A stretch of DNA of 18,518 bases. It comes from Nitrospirota bacterium (lineage in GTDB: Bacteria; Nitrospirota; Nitrospiria; Nitrospirales; UBA8639). The stretch covers positions 1 through 18,518 of the forward strand of contig JAOUGQ010000026.1 in the NCBI GenBank assembly GCA_029865515.1, given 5' to 3'. The stretch's first letter is position 1, and each line of letters opens with the position of its first letter. A program made the translations under genes and the position numbers. Below the pieces are notes generated by a model that saw nothing but the letters and a program-made list of their open reading frames with translations, did no database searches and had not been told where the DNA came from. Shown here one piece after another: positions 1-7,808 of the stretch.

Positions 1-465
1 CAAGCCATTCTGGTGATGTTTATTTGCCGACATTGCCCCTATGTGGTTCATGTGCAGGAGGGATTGGCAAAGCTAGGCCGGGATTATCAAGGAAAAAATG
101 TTGGGATTGTGGCGATCAGTAGTAATGACGTGAAGAATTATCCTCAAGACTCACCGCCAAGATTGAAAGAGATGGCGGAGGAATTAGGGTTGACTTTTCC
201 CTATTGTTATGACGAGTCCCAACAGGTGGCTAAGGCCTTTACAGCGGCCTGCACTCCGGATTTCTTTTTGTTTGATGGGGAACGGAAACTGGTCTATCGG
301 GGGCAATTAGATGATAGCCGACCGGGAAACGGGAAGCCTGTCACCGGCCTGGATTTGCGTAGAGCGTTAGATGCTGTTCTGGAAGGGAAGCCTGTTCCCG
401 TTGTGCAAAAACCCAGCGCGGGCTGCAATATTAAATGGAAGACTGGGAATGAACCGGATTATTGA
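1..465 (+). CDS. Thioredoxin-fold redoxin, 5' end missing
   Basis: The reading frame is open from base 1, so the true start lies left of the window; 154 codons are visible before TGA. The protein begins inside a thioredoxin fold: a hydrophobic strand leads into FICRHCPYV, where CRHC is a CxxC redox pair like the CNHCPYV of AhpC/TSA-type thioredoxin family proteins. Further on come VAISSNDV, a typical ACTPDFFLF segment with the cis-Pro (TPDFF), then YRGQLDDSRPGNG and a C-terminal GCNIKWK motif, all characteristic of this family. It probably acts as a cytoplasmic thiol-disulfide oxidoreductase or peroxide-detoxifying redoxin; the partner cannot be told. It converges on the DUF3047 gene with only seven bases between the stops and no visible terminator. 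The family call is firm; the exact function is not known. Confidence 0.9.
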   Translation, partial: QAILVMFICRHCPYVVHVQEGLAKLGRDYQGKNVGIVAISSNDVKNYPQDSPPRLKEMAEELGLTFPYCYDESQQVAKAFTAACTPDFFLFDGERKLVYRGQLDDSRPGNGKPVTGLDLRRALDAVLEGKPVPVVQKPSAGCNIKWKTGNEPDY

Positions 466-472
466 TTGAGTG

Positions 473-1243
473 TCATTCTTTGCCGGCTTTTTTAAATACA
501 ATATCCCCGAAATAGGCGACCGCGCTTTCTTTGGTGTTATCGGTATCTGTCATGATCGCGACTCCTGAGATATTTGGTGGGTCTTCTCCGAAGGCTTTCT
601 TGTAATCCTCATAGATATTGCGTTCCTCAGTCACCCATTGATTCAATTTGGCGCTTCCGCTTTCTGTGACGTACATATATACCCGATCCGTATAGGGATT
701 GGGGACCATTGTGCCGATGGGGCTTTTACTTTCCCAAATATAATTGATGGCCCCGATGGGAGGGTATTGCCCATAGATCAGTCTGATTGTTTCGAATTTA
801 GCCTTTTCAAAGAATCCAACCTTGCTACTGTCATATTGGAAGGTGATGTAAAGCCGTGCAGGATAGTCATCTCCTGATTTTTGAGCGACATTTCCTTTCT
901 GAAGAATATTTTCCACTTTCCATTGCCATTGAATAACGGGGTATTCCTGAGGGTCGATCATTATTTCCCGTGTCAGGCCTGAGGAGGATTGCTGACTTTT
1001 GGCCTTGACTACGACCTGCTGCCCGTCTTGGACCAGATCATATTCCGTATGTTCTTTAATTTTCTCAAAGATCAACGGTTTCCACCCTTGGGGAAATGGC
1101 CCTCCCGGTGTGGCGAGCGAGAAATTGCCGACGACCAGTTGGTCAGGGCTTTCGGCGCTGACCACGGGAAGATGGGTTGCGCCCGGGAGGATTAACGTGA
1201 GGGCGAAGAGACTGAAAATAGCGTGTCGGGTTGCCTGTTTCAT
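473..1243 (-). CDS. DUF3047 family secreted protein
   Basis: The protein is about 256 aa. I chose the ATG at 1243 because it starts a clean signal peptide: MKQATRH, a hydrophobic core (IFSLFALTLILPGA), and likely cleavage after VSA. An in-frame TTG at 1276 would add 11 residues and overlap the upstream gene. The mature part carries the DUF3047 pattern: PVIQWQWKVENILQKGN, then DDYPARLYITFQYD, then GAINYIWESKSP, and near the end the NISGVAIMTDTDNT segment before YFGDIVF. DUF3047 has no assigned biochemical role that I can name; the fold looks like a soluble periplasmic beta-rich domain. It is last in a minus-strand run, 20 bases after the MerA-like gene, so it is probably co-transcribed with it. 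No good Shine-Dalgarno is visible before 1243, which suggests translational coupling. Family assignment is good, function unknown. Confidence 0.8.
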   Translation of the reverse strand: MKQATRHAIFSLFALTLILPGATHLPVVSAESPDQLVVGNFSLATPGGPFPQGWKPLIFEKIKEHTEYDLVQDGQQVVVKAKSQQSSSGLTREIMIDPQEYPVIQWQWKVENILQKGNVAQKSGDDYPARLYITFQYDSSKVGFFEKAKFETIRLIYGQYPPIGAINYIWESKSPIGTMVPNPYTDRVYMYVTESGSAKLNQWVTEERNIYEDYKKAFGEDPPNISGVAIMTDTDNTKESAVAYFGDIVFKKAGKE

Positions 1244-1263
1244 GGCGTCATCCAATCCATGAG

Positions 1264-2814
1264 CTAGCGGGTCCAAGCAAAGAGTGTGCGGAGGAACTGC
1301 TTTTTCCCTTCCGTGAGTGTGGTTTTTCTCCAGGCATTTGCCGTTTTTTTGATGACTTCCGCTTGAGTCGGGTAGGGGTGAATGGTGCTGGCGATTATGT
1401 TGAGTCCCAGCTCCCCCTTCATGGCCAGGGTGAATTCACTGATCATATCGCCCGCATGGGAGGCCACAATGGTGGCTCCAAGAATGGTGTCAGTTCCTTT
1501 TTTGACGTGAACACGGGCAAACCCTTCTTCCTCACTGTCCAAAATGGCTCGATCGACTTCACTGAGATGGTAGGTGAAGGTGTCGATCGGAATGCCCTTG
1601 GCTTCCGCATCCTTTTGATACAGACCGACGTGGGCAATTTCCGGCTGGGTATAGGTAGACCAGGGAATGACCAGACTTTCCGTGCTGGCATAGCCCAGGC
1701 CGAAAGGATGGGGGAAAAGGGCGTTCTGGATGACGATTTGCGCTTGGGCATCGGCTGTGTGCGTGAACTTGAAGGGAGAACAGATATCTCCTGCCGCAAA
1801 GATTTTGGGATTGCTGGTTTGAAGCCGGTTGTTAACCTTTACGCCGGTTTTATCGAATTCTACCCCCACGGCCTCTAACCCCAATTCTTCAATGTTCGGG
1901 CTGCGGCCGACTCCCACCAGAATTTCATCGACCGGAATGTCATATTGCTTGCCATGGGAGTCAACCGACAGGTGCTTGGTTCCGTTGTCCGGTTTAATTT
2001 TCAAATCCTTCCCGCAACAAAGCAATTGCACGCCGTCCCGAAGAAGAGATTGTTCCACGATTTCAGCGGCGTCGCGATCTTCATTGGGGAGAATGCCGTG
2101 CATGGTTTCAACTAAAAACACCTGACTGCCGAACCGAGCGAAGGATTGGGCCAATTCGCAGCCAATGGGACCCGCACCGATTACCCCAAGTTTCGGGGGA
2201 AGTTCCGTCAGGGAAAAGATGGTTTCGTTGGTGAGGTAAGATGTTTGGGCCAATCCGGGAATCGGAGGAGCCGTGGCGCGTGCTCCTGTGCAGATGACGG
2301 CTTTGGCGAATTGGAGTGTTGTTCCATCGACATCGATGGTGCTCGAGCTAGAGAATCGGCCGTTGCCGATAAACACATCCACCCCCAGCTTGGTATAGCG
2401 ATGTGCCGAGTCGACGTGACTGATCCTGGCGCGGAGTTTTCGCATGCGGGCCATGGCCGTGCCGAAATCTCGTTTCACCTCACCGGAAATTTTTAAGCCA
2501 AACTGTTCGGCCTCCCTGACCGCAGTCCAGGCTTTAGCGGCCCGTATGACGCCTTTGGAAGGCACACATCCGACATTCAAACAGTCCCCGCCCATTAAAT
2601 GTCGTTCGATCAACGCCACTTTGGCTCCTAGAGCCGAAGCAATAGCGGCTGTGACTAATCCAGCGGTACCGGCCCCGATGATGACAAGATTATACCGTCC
2701 GGATGGTGTGGGATTGCTCCATTTCGGAGGATGCACATTATTGACCAACTCCTGGTTGTATGGGTCCTGCGGAAAGATTGAACCGGTGTGGTCTGAGGGT
2801 GGCGCCGTGTTCAT
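1264..2814 (-). CDS. MerA-like FAD pyridine nucleotide-disulfide oxidoreductase
   Basis: This 516-aa class I flavoprotein disulfide reductase has an FAD Rossmann motif GAGTAG (47-52), the redox-active GGDCLNVGCVPSK with Cys78 and Cys83, a second nucleotide-binding motif (GVIGAGPIGCELAQ) for NAD(P)H, the AAGDIC FAD motif, and a C-terminal dimerisation domain. Around 479-486 it reads HPYPTQAE: the catalytic His of dihydrolipoamide dehydrogenase and glutathione reductase is replaced by Tyr481, as in mercuric reductase (FPYLT in Tn501 MerA). Unlike MerA it has no N-terminal metal-binding domain, only about 40 non-conserved residues, and it lacks the C-terminal Cys pair. The substrate is therefore probably not Hg(II); no mer genes are nearby. 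GAGG lies about six bases before the ATG. It follows the TVP38 gene by 40 bases, consistent with an operon. Databases often label such proteins mercuric reductase. Confidence 0.9.
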   Translation of the reverse strand: MNTAPPSDHTGSIFPQDPYNQELVNNVHPPKWSNPTPSGRYNLVIIGAGTAGLVTAAIASALGAKVALIERHLMGGDCLNVGCVPSKGVIRAAKAWTAVREAEQFGLKISGEVKRDFGTAMARMRKLRARISHVDSAHRYTKLGVDVFIGNGRFSSSSTIDVDGTTLQFAKAVICTGARATAPPIPGLAQTSYLTNETIFSLTELPPKLGVIGAGPIGCELAQSFARFGSQVFLVETMHGILPNEDRDAAEIVEQSLLRDGVQLLCCGKDLKIKPDNGTKHLSVDSHGKQYDIPVDEILVGVGRSPNIEELGLEAVGVEFDKTGVKVNNRLQTSNPKIFAAGDICSPFKFTHTADAQAQIVIQNALFPHPFGLGYASTESLVIPWSTYTQPEIAHVGLYQKDAEAKGIPIDTFTYHLSEVDRAILDSEEEGFARVHVKKGTDTILGATIVASHAGDMISEFTLAMKGELGLNIIASTIHPYPTQAEVIKKTANAWRKTTLTEGKKQFLRTLFAWTR

Positions 2815-2854
2815 GTGAGGCCTCTAGTTTGGTAAACGTTCGAAACTCTGATCC

Positions 2855-3613
2855 TTAGGAATGGGGGGATCTGCTTTTCATATTGGTCCATTTTCGATAT
2901 GCCACCGGCATGAGGGCTAACAAGCCTAGGAGCGTAAAGGCGAGTAAGACTGGCGGGCTGGCAATTTCGCTCAAAGAATTAATGGTTCCCAGTTGGCGGC
3001 CGGCAAAGGCAAAAACAAAGCTGCCGGGAATAATGCCGATGGACGTCGCCAGGACATATGTTCCGAGAGTGACCCGGGTGAGGCCGGAGACCAGGTTTAC
3101 AAGGAAAAAGGGAAAGGCCGGAATGAGTCGAAGCGTCATGAGATAACTGAATGCATTTTCAGCAAATCCTGCTTGAATGGCGCCAAGGCGGTCGCCAAAT
3201 TTGCGTTCTACCCAATCGTGAAGTAGATAGCGAGCGGCCAAAAAGGCGAGCGTGGCTCCGACGGTGGCTCCTACATTGACGAATAGTGTCCCCATCAGGC
3301 TCCCAAATAAGAATCCCCCCGTCAATGTTAGGACGGCCCCGCCCGGTAGAGAGAAAGCTGTCTGGAGGATATAGATGAGGATAAACATGCCGACGGCAAT
3401 TCCATAATGTGAGTTGGTGTACTGCAATAAGATGTCACGATTGGCCTTTAACGAATCAAGTGACAGATATTGGCCAAGGTCAAAAAAGAAAAATGCCCCG
3501 ATGCCCGCCAGCAGGACGCATCCTGTGAGAATCTTTCCCATGACTGAGTTGGGTGAGTCATTTGAGGTGTTGGCGGGATGGGACATGTCAGGCTCCATTA
3601 TGTGGGTTTTCAT
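2855..3613 (-). CDS. TVP38/TMEM64 family membrane protein (VTT domain)
   Basis: This 252-aa integral membrane protein has a hydrophilic N-terminus of about 25 residues, a first membrane segment at about 28-45, and further segments at about 71-88, 90-112, 114-130, 155-176, 183-205 and 221-238. The VTT (DedA-like) core is clear: SLPGGAVLTLTGGFLFG at 88-104, VGATVGATLAF at 114-124, and RLIPAFPFFLVN at 162-173. Related proteins are proposed lipid scramblases or transporters of the inner membrane; the substrate of bacterial TVP38 proteins is generally unknown. The start at 3613 is fixed by GGAGG (complement of 3620-3624) six bases upstream. It is first in the run with the MerA-like and DUF3047 genes, suggesting a joint envelope or redox role, which is inference only. 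Confidence 0.9.
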   Translation of the reverse strand: MKTHIMEPDMSHPANTSNDSPNSVMGKILTGCVLLAGIGAFFFFDLGQYLSLDSLKANRDILLQYTNSHYGIAVGMFILIYILQTAFSLPGGAVLTLTGGFLFGSLMGTLFVNVGATVGATLAFLAARYLLHDWVERKFGDRLGAIQAGFAENAFSYLMTLRLIPAFPFFLVNLVSGLTRVTLGTYVLATSIGIIPGSFVFAFAGRQLGTINSLSEIASPPVLLAFTLLGLLALMPVAYRKWTNMKSRSPHS

Positions 3614-3968
3614 CGGAATCCTCCAGTTATTTTATTGGCGGCGAAGGCAAGGGGAAAATTCTTCAAGAAAAATTCCATGTCGTGTGCGGGGTATGTTTCT
3701 TGGCCTTGTGGCCTGTTGCCCTCTTGTATTGAGGCGTCTTCGCGATTTACCTCTATAGTCCAGGCTTCGGCTTTTTTGTTACGCGGGAAAAAGAATGGAC
3801 AGGAATAATGAATCTCGCTTGGTTTTTGAAGCAGATCCGGTCCCCACATATATGGAAAAAGGAAATGGAAAAGACCGGACTTTTCGAATCCCGAGGAATA
3901 GTTGCGGACCCCTTATTTGCCGGTTGGATCATACCGGTTATGGGGTATCTTGTCTGTACCTGGCTGTC
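3614..3968. other. Intergenic region without convincing gene
   Basis: These 355 bases separate two same-direction minus-strand genes and should hold the end of the flavoprotein transcript and the promoter for the TVP38 gene. I see no terminator with a T tract and no convincing -35/-10 pair. A near-palindrome GAAAAGACCGGACTTTTC lies at 3868-3885. A 79-codon minus-strand reading frame (3849-3610) ends in an ATGA overlap with the TVP38 start, but it lacks a ribosome binding site and resembles nothing I know. Confidence 0.5.
3868..3885. repeat. 18-bp near-perfect palindrome, possible operator
   Basis: GAAAAGACCGGACTTTTC is symmetrical except for the A/A pair flanking the central CCGG. It lies in the spacer upstream of the TVP38 gene and downstream of the second flavoprotein. 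No T run follows on either strand, so it is not a standard terminator; a dimeric regulator site is possible. This is a pattern observation only. Confidence 0.3.
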
Positions 3969-5354
3969 CTAAACAGGCTGCAATTTTCGAGCAAGTTCCT
4001 CAGCGGGGTATGTGAGAATTTCGGCCAGGGTGGGGTGGTAATGCGGGATGCGGAGAAGATCGTGGACAGTGCCATGAAAGTGCATGATGGCGATCAGTTC
4101 ATGGATGAGTTCGGAGGCTTCCGGTCCGACGATGTGGCCACCGAGAATCTCACCTGAATGCGGATGACAGAGCACTTTCACGTGTCCGTAGGTTTCGCCC
4201 AGGCAGAGGGACTTTCCATGGTCGTTAAAGGGGTAGGAAGCGACGAGATAGGGGAGATGTCGGTGTAGGCATTCCCGTTCGGACAATCCAACACTGGCCA
4301 CCTGTGGATCGGTAAAGACGACCTGGGTTTTGAGGCGGTCATCATAGTGCTTGGGAGGTTGATTCGGATGAACCGCGTTCCATCCGGCAATTTCGCCCTG
4401 TTCAATGGCGATGTGGACGATTTCGTGTAAGCCATTCACATCTCCAATTGCAAAGATATGCGGTTGGGATGTTCTCATTTCCTTGTTCACCAGGATTGCT
4501 CCCTTTTGACTGGTCACCTGCGCAGCCTCCAAATTGAGTTGGTCGATATTCGGCCGGCGGCCGAGTGCCTGGAGGATCGTGGTGCCGGTGACTTGCTGCG
4601 GTTGGCCCTGATGCAGGAAGTGAATAGTTTTCTGTCCGTTGGAAGTACTGATTTGTTGGATGTGCGTGTTGGTGTAAACGTTCATGCCTTCTGCCCGGAG
4701 GTGCGCTTCAAGCGGCCGCACGAGGTCTTCGTCTGCTTGTGAGAGGATGTGGGCGCTTCGTTGAATCAGCGTCACGTCCACTCCGATGCGAACAAAAAAC
4801 TGAGCCAGTTCGAGCGCGACAGGTCCACCGCCCAGGACAATTATGGACTCAGGCGGGGTATCAAGCTCTAACGTCTCATCGCTCGTGAGATAGCCGGCCT
4901 TCTCTAATCCTGGAATGGCGATGCGGGAGACGACAGATCCTGTGGCGATGATGTAGGCTTTTGCGGATAATCGATGCGGTCCGGCTTGGATCACAGCAGG
5001 CGAAATGAAATGCGCACGTTCTTGGTAGAGCGTAAAACGGGAGTGCTGAAGTGCGTGAATGCGATCTTCAGCAAATTCCTTAATTAACCGATTTTTTCGT
5101 TCAATAATGGCGGCGAGGCTGACTTTGAGATCGGGTGAATATACGCCGAATTCAGGCGCTCGCCGGATCAAGGCCGCGAGATCGGATGAGCGAAGGATGG
5201 CTTTGGTCGGCATGCATCCTCGTAAAATACAGAGTCCCCCCAACGGCCCCTGGTCGACGATGCCGACACTGGCTCCTTCTGCTTGAGCTGTCCGGGCTGC
5301 CGCATAGCCGGCTGATCCTCCTCCAATAATGATAACATCATGCGAATCGGTCAT
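3969..5354 (-). CDS. Dihydrolipoamide dehydrogenase-type FAD oxidoreductase
   Basis: This 461-aa class I pyridine nucleotide-disulfide oxidoreductase is of near-standard Lpd length. It has the FAD motif GGGSAG (11-16), redox site GGLCILRGCMPTK with Cys42 and Cys47, an NAD(P)H-binding motif IIVLGGGPVALELAQFF, the AIGDVNG FAD motif, and the C-terminal HYHPTLAE with the catalytic His440 and Glu445. All elements for NAD(P)H to FAD to disulfide electron flow are present. The second Cys context (RGCMPTK rather than VGCIPSK) is typical of Lpd-like paralogues rather than the main pyruvate dehydrogenase E3. No lipoyl-protein or E1/E2 genes are nearby, so the partner disulfide is unknown. It is a paralogue of the MerA-like gene 1.2 kb downstream. 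No clear Shine-Dalgarno precedes the ATG at 5354. Confidence 0.85.
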   Translation of the reverse strand: MTDSHDVIIIGGGSAGYAAARTAQAEGASVGIVDQGPLGGLCILRGCMPTKAILRSSDLAALIRRAPEFGVYSPDLKVSLAAIIERKNRLIKEFAEDRIHALQHSRFTLYQERAHFISPAVIQAGPHRLSAKAYIIATGSVVSRIAIPGLEKAGYLTSDETLELDTPPESIIVLGGGPVALELAQFFVRIGVDVTLIQRSAHILSQADEDLVRPLEAHLRAEGMNVYTNTHIQQISTSNGQKTIHFLHQGQPQQVTGTTILQALGRRPNIDQLNLEAAQVTSQKGAILVNKEMRTSQPHIFAIGDVNGLHEIVHIAIEQGEIAGWNAVHPNQPPKHYDDRLKTQVVFTDPQVASVGLSERECLHRHLPYLVASYPFNDHGKSLCLGETYGHVKVLCHPHSGEILGGHIVGPEASELIHELIAIMHFHGTVHDLLRIPHYHPTLAEILTYPAEELARKLQPV

Positions 5355-5425
5355 GCGGCAGAATCATTCTTCATGTTCAGCGTGAATGACAAGAGTTTCC
5401 GAATGTAAGCTTCGATAGTAAGTAT

Positions 5426-5431
5426 AAGGAG
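5426..5431 (+). promoter_or_regulatory. Ribosome binding site AAGGAG for the TPR lipoprotein
   Basis: A strong Shine-Dalgarno lies five bases before ATG 5437. It supports the view that translation originally began there rather than at ATG 5477, and hence that the reading frame is broken in the signal peptide. Confidence 0.6.
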
Positions 5432-5436
5432 ATCCA

Positions 5437-5854
5437 ATGACAAGAAAGGCTGCCTGGGCAGTCCATTCTTTCTCTGATGATAGGGTGTTTGGCATTGAGT
5501 GGCTGTTTTCCCAGGCCTGTTCCCCTGGCCTCCATGCCGATGGATCATCCAAAGGACACTGACTTGAATCTGACAGGAATGGATCAGTCTCAAGCCGGAC
5601 AATGGGTGGAAATCCTGGAGTCATTTAACCCTGCTGTGGAAATTGATCAGGATTTTGTGAAAGCCTATTTTAATGCGAAGCTGACATCGCATCAAATGGA
5701 CCGGCATGAGGAAACGACCAGGTATTTTCAACGGGCCGAGGAGGTCGCGATCCGGAACGGGGCGATTGTACATTCTGCGTTGTCTTGGAATCATTCGGGA
5801 TTGTTTTCCATGCTTGAGCGCCACTTGGTTGGGGGGTATTGTTATCAGCCTTGA
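5437..5854 (+). pseudogene. Small TPR lipoprotein, apparently frameshifted
   Basis: AAGGAG at 5426-5431 sits five bases before an ATG at 5437, which opens MTRKAAWAVHSF and then runs to an early TGA in frame 1. One frame over, from about 5477, the sequence continues MIGCLALSGCFPRP and stays open to 5854. Joined, the pieces make a lipoprotein signal peptide: charged start, hydrophobic core and LSGC lipobox. The frame-2 part holds a degenerate TPR unit (about FVKAYFNAKLTS to YFQRAEEVA) and the start of another (IVHSALSWNHSG), where usual Gly and Ala positions are changed (LTSHQMDRH, EETTRYF). A single extra base near 5468-5476 would explain the break. The alternative is an intact 125-aa protein from ATG 5477, but that start has no ribosome binding site. 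It is divergent from the flavoprotein gene and convergent with the hybrid kinase gene. Confidence 0.5.
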
Positions 5855-5903
5855 TGGTTGGTTGAAGGGGAGGAAGTTTGAGAAGGTCCCTGACTTTTGA
5901 GGT

Positions 5904-7478
5904 TTAATTCTGGCCGGATTCGATGCCATGATTTTCGAAATTTTGTCTAATCTCTTGAATTTTGGCTATGAGCACTTCCACCTGATAGGGTTTTTGGATA
6001 AAAGCCGCAATGCCTGAATTGTGAAATCGTTTCATGGCTTCTTCTTCGGAATATCCGCTTGAGAGAATCACCGGGACTGGGGAGTTAAGTCCTCGAATGT
6101 GATCAAAAAATTGTTGGCCATCCATATTGGGCATGGTGAGATCCAAAAGCACGGCCATGATATCTTTCTGATGTTGTTGGAAGACCTGGATTCCGACTGT
6201 GCCGTCTGAGGCGACTAAGGCTTCCAATCCCATTTCTTGAAAAATCAGCGAACACGCTACCCGGACGTCTTCTTCGTCATCAACCACTAACACCACGGGT
6301 TTCTTTGGGAGGGAGGTGTGTTGTTCAGGAATGGAGAAAGTAGGTGCTTTCTTCGTTGAGGTATTCGGAGTAGTGGGGGGGAACAGTAAGACAAATTCTG
6401 TGCCGACATCGGGTTGGCTCCGGACGGCAATTGTGGCCGCATGCGCCTGAGCAATTCCCAGAAGGGTTGCGAGCCCCAACCCTCGCCCAGGAAATTTAGT
6501 TGAAAAAAACGGATCGAAAATTTTTGGGATTAAGTCAGGGGTCATCCCGCAACCTGTGTCCTGAATGGCTAAGGCGACGCCACGGTCAGTCGGGAGATCT
6601 CCTATGACATACCAACCGTGGAAATTCTGCATTGTGGATTTCCATTCGTAGGTACGGATCGTGATAATTCCATTCCCTTCTCCACTGGCCTCCGATGCAT
6701 TGGTGACGATGTTTATGATGATTTGTCGCAATTGGGTCTGGTCTGCTCGAATCGGTGGAAGTGATGAGGCGAGATCGAATTCGAACGTGAGTCGTTTGGA
6801 AATAGTTGCCCGGAGAAAAGGGGTCATGTCCTTCAGGAGTTTAGAGAGCTGGACTCCTTGAAAGTCCAATTTAGTCTGTCCCGCAAAGGCCAACATTTGA
6901 TTTGCCAATTCCCCGCCACGGAGGCCGGCCTTTTCGATGAAGGTCAAGTGCTCTCGAGCCGGGGAGTCTTGAGGAAGAGCACGAAGGGCGAGACCCGAGC
7001 GAGCCACAATGGTCATGAGGAGATTGTTGAAATCATGGGCAATGCCTCCAGCTAAGACACCCAGGCTTTCCTGCTTTTGGGAGTATTGCCGTTCGATTTC
7101 ATGCCGGCGTCGTTCTTCTTCCGATTTGCGTCTTTCTGTGACATCGCGGAGAGAGGCCAAATAGGCTGGCTCTTCCTCCCATTCAATTGGGACCACCCGC
7201 ATTTCCACGGGAGTCGGTCGCCCGTGTTCGCTTGAGATTTCTATTTCGGTGGCGCGGTTTTCGGTGATGGGAAAGCCAAAGGGAGATCCCGTTAATTGTT
7301 CTGATGTCCGTTGGAAGAGCTGCTCTGCTGCAGGATTGGCAAACCGGATGAGTCCATTTTTTCCAACAATGACCACGCCATCACTAATATGATGGATGAG
7401 AAGCCGAAAATGCTTTTCGTGATTTCCCAGGGCTTTCCGCTTGGATTGAGGAATGAATTTGGGCGGAATGGGATTCAT
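5904..7478 (-). CDS. Soluble PAS hybrid histidine kinase with C-terminal receiver
   Basis: The protein is 524 aa with no membrane segment. Order: PAS domain at about 22-116 (ISDGVVIVGKNGLIRFANPAAEQLF, ending in SLRDVTERRKSEE), a short coiled helix, a HisKA-type dimerisation domain with GGIAHDFNNLL (phospho-acceptor His148), an HATPase domain with N box NIVTNASEA (255-263), G1 DTGCGM (307-312) and G2 GRGLGLAT (331-338), then a receiver domain at about 395-512 with acidic VVDDEED, phospho-acceptor Asp446 in LLDLTMP and Lys496. It is a cytoplasmic sensor kinase that can phosphorylate its own receiver; no His phosphotransfer or DNA-binding output is fused or adjacent, so the output partner lies elsewhere. 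An upstream in-frame TAA close before ATG 7478 supports that start, although no Shine-Dalgarno is seen. The signal sensed by PAS is unknown. Confidence 0.92.
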   Translation of the reverse strand: MNPIPPKFIPQSKRKALGNHEKHFRLLIHHISDGVVIVGKNGLIRFANPAAEQLFQRTSEQLTGSPFGFPITENRATEIEISSEHGRPTPVEMRVVPIEWEEEPAYLASLRDVTERRKSEEERRRHEIERQYSQKQESLGVLAGGIAHDFNNLLMTIVARSGLALRALPQDSPAREHLTFIEKAGLRGGELANQMLAFAGQTKLDFQGVQLSKLLKDMTPFLRATISKRLTFEFDLASSLPPIRADQTQLRQIIINIVTNASEASGEGNGIITIRTYEWKSTMQNFHGWYVIGDLPTDRGVALAIQDTGCGMTPDLIPKIFDPFFSTKFPGRGLGLATLLGIAQAHAATIAVRSQPDVGTEFVLLFPPTTPNTSTKKAPTFSIPEQHTSLPKKPVVLVVDDEEDVRVACSLIFQEMGLEALVASDGTVGIQVFQQHQKDIMAVLLDLTMPNMDGQQFFDHIRGLNSPVPVILSSGYSEEEAMKRFHNSGIAAFIQKPYQVEVLIAKIQEIRQNFENHGIESGQN

Positions 7479-7808
7479 GGCAACTTGTTGCGATTAGGTT
7501 TTTCTACGGAAGAAAGAGACACACGATGACGGACTCAAGGGGTTTGGGTAAGCGACACCCCGGGAAAGGCTATTGGTCTGTGTCTGGCCTGTCAGTTGAC
7601 TGTTCTGAGCAGGGTGTCAAAATCTGATCGTGGAGATTCCGTGAAAGGGGTTCTGATTTTTAAGACGTTGTTTGCCATTATGGCAATGGATGAAAGAAGG
7701 AAAAATGAAAAAATATTTTTAATCATACGACGGGATAGAACATTTTGCAAGAATTTTCGGTATAAGAAAGGGGACAGCAAAGAACGTAGCGCGGGTTAGA
7801 TTATCCAA
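7479..7808. other. Intergenic region, short inverted repeat only
   Basis: These 330 bases lie between two minus-strand signalling genes. Small reading frames on both strands (62-67 codons) show no recognisable protein or ribosome binding site. The only structure I note is the inverted repeat TTGCCATTATGGCAA at 7672-7686. I see no strong terminator or promoter. Confidence 0.5.
7672..7686. repeat. Inverted repeat TTGCCA-N3-TGGCAA
   Basis: A perfect six-base inverted repeat with a three-base centre lies about 190 bases upstream of the hybrid kinase start. Its size fits a small dimeric repressor site or a weak hairpin. No T tract follows on either strand. Confidence 0.3.

Noticed and set aside
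1264..2814. Mercury resistance operon
   Set aside because: No merR, merT or merP and the reductase lacks the metal-binding domain and C-terminal cysteines.
3610..3849. 79-codon minus-strand frame ending in ATGA overlap with the TVP38 start
   Set aside because: No ribosome binding site, no recognisable motif or sensible composition; the overlap alone can occur by chance.
3944..3968. Possible terminator (ATACC...GGTAT) after the Lpd-type gene
   Set aside because: Only five pairs, poor GC content and no T tract on the minus strand.
5351..5624. Minus-strand frames of 83 and 86 codons upstream of the Lpd-type gene
   Set aside because: They lie opposite the TPR-like sequence, have no ribosome binding site and resemble no protein I know.
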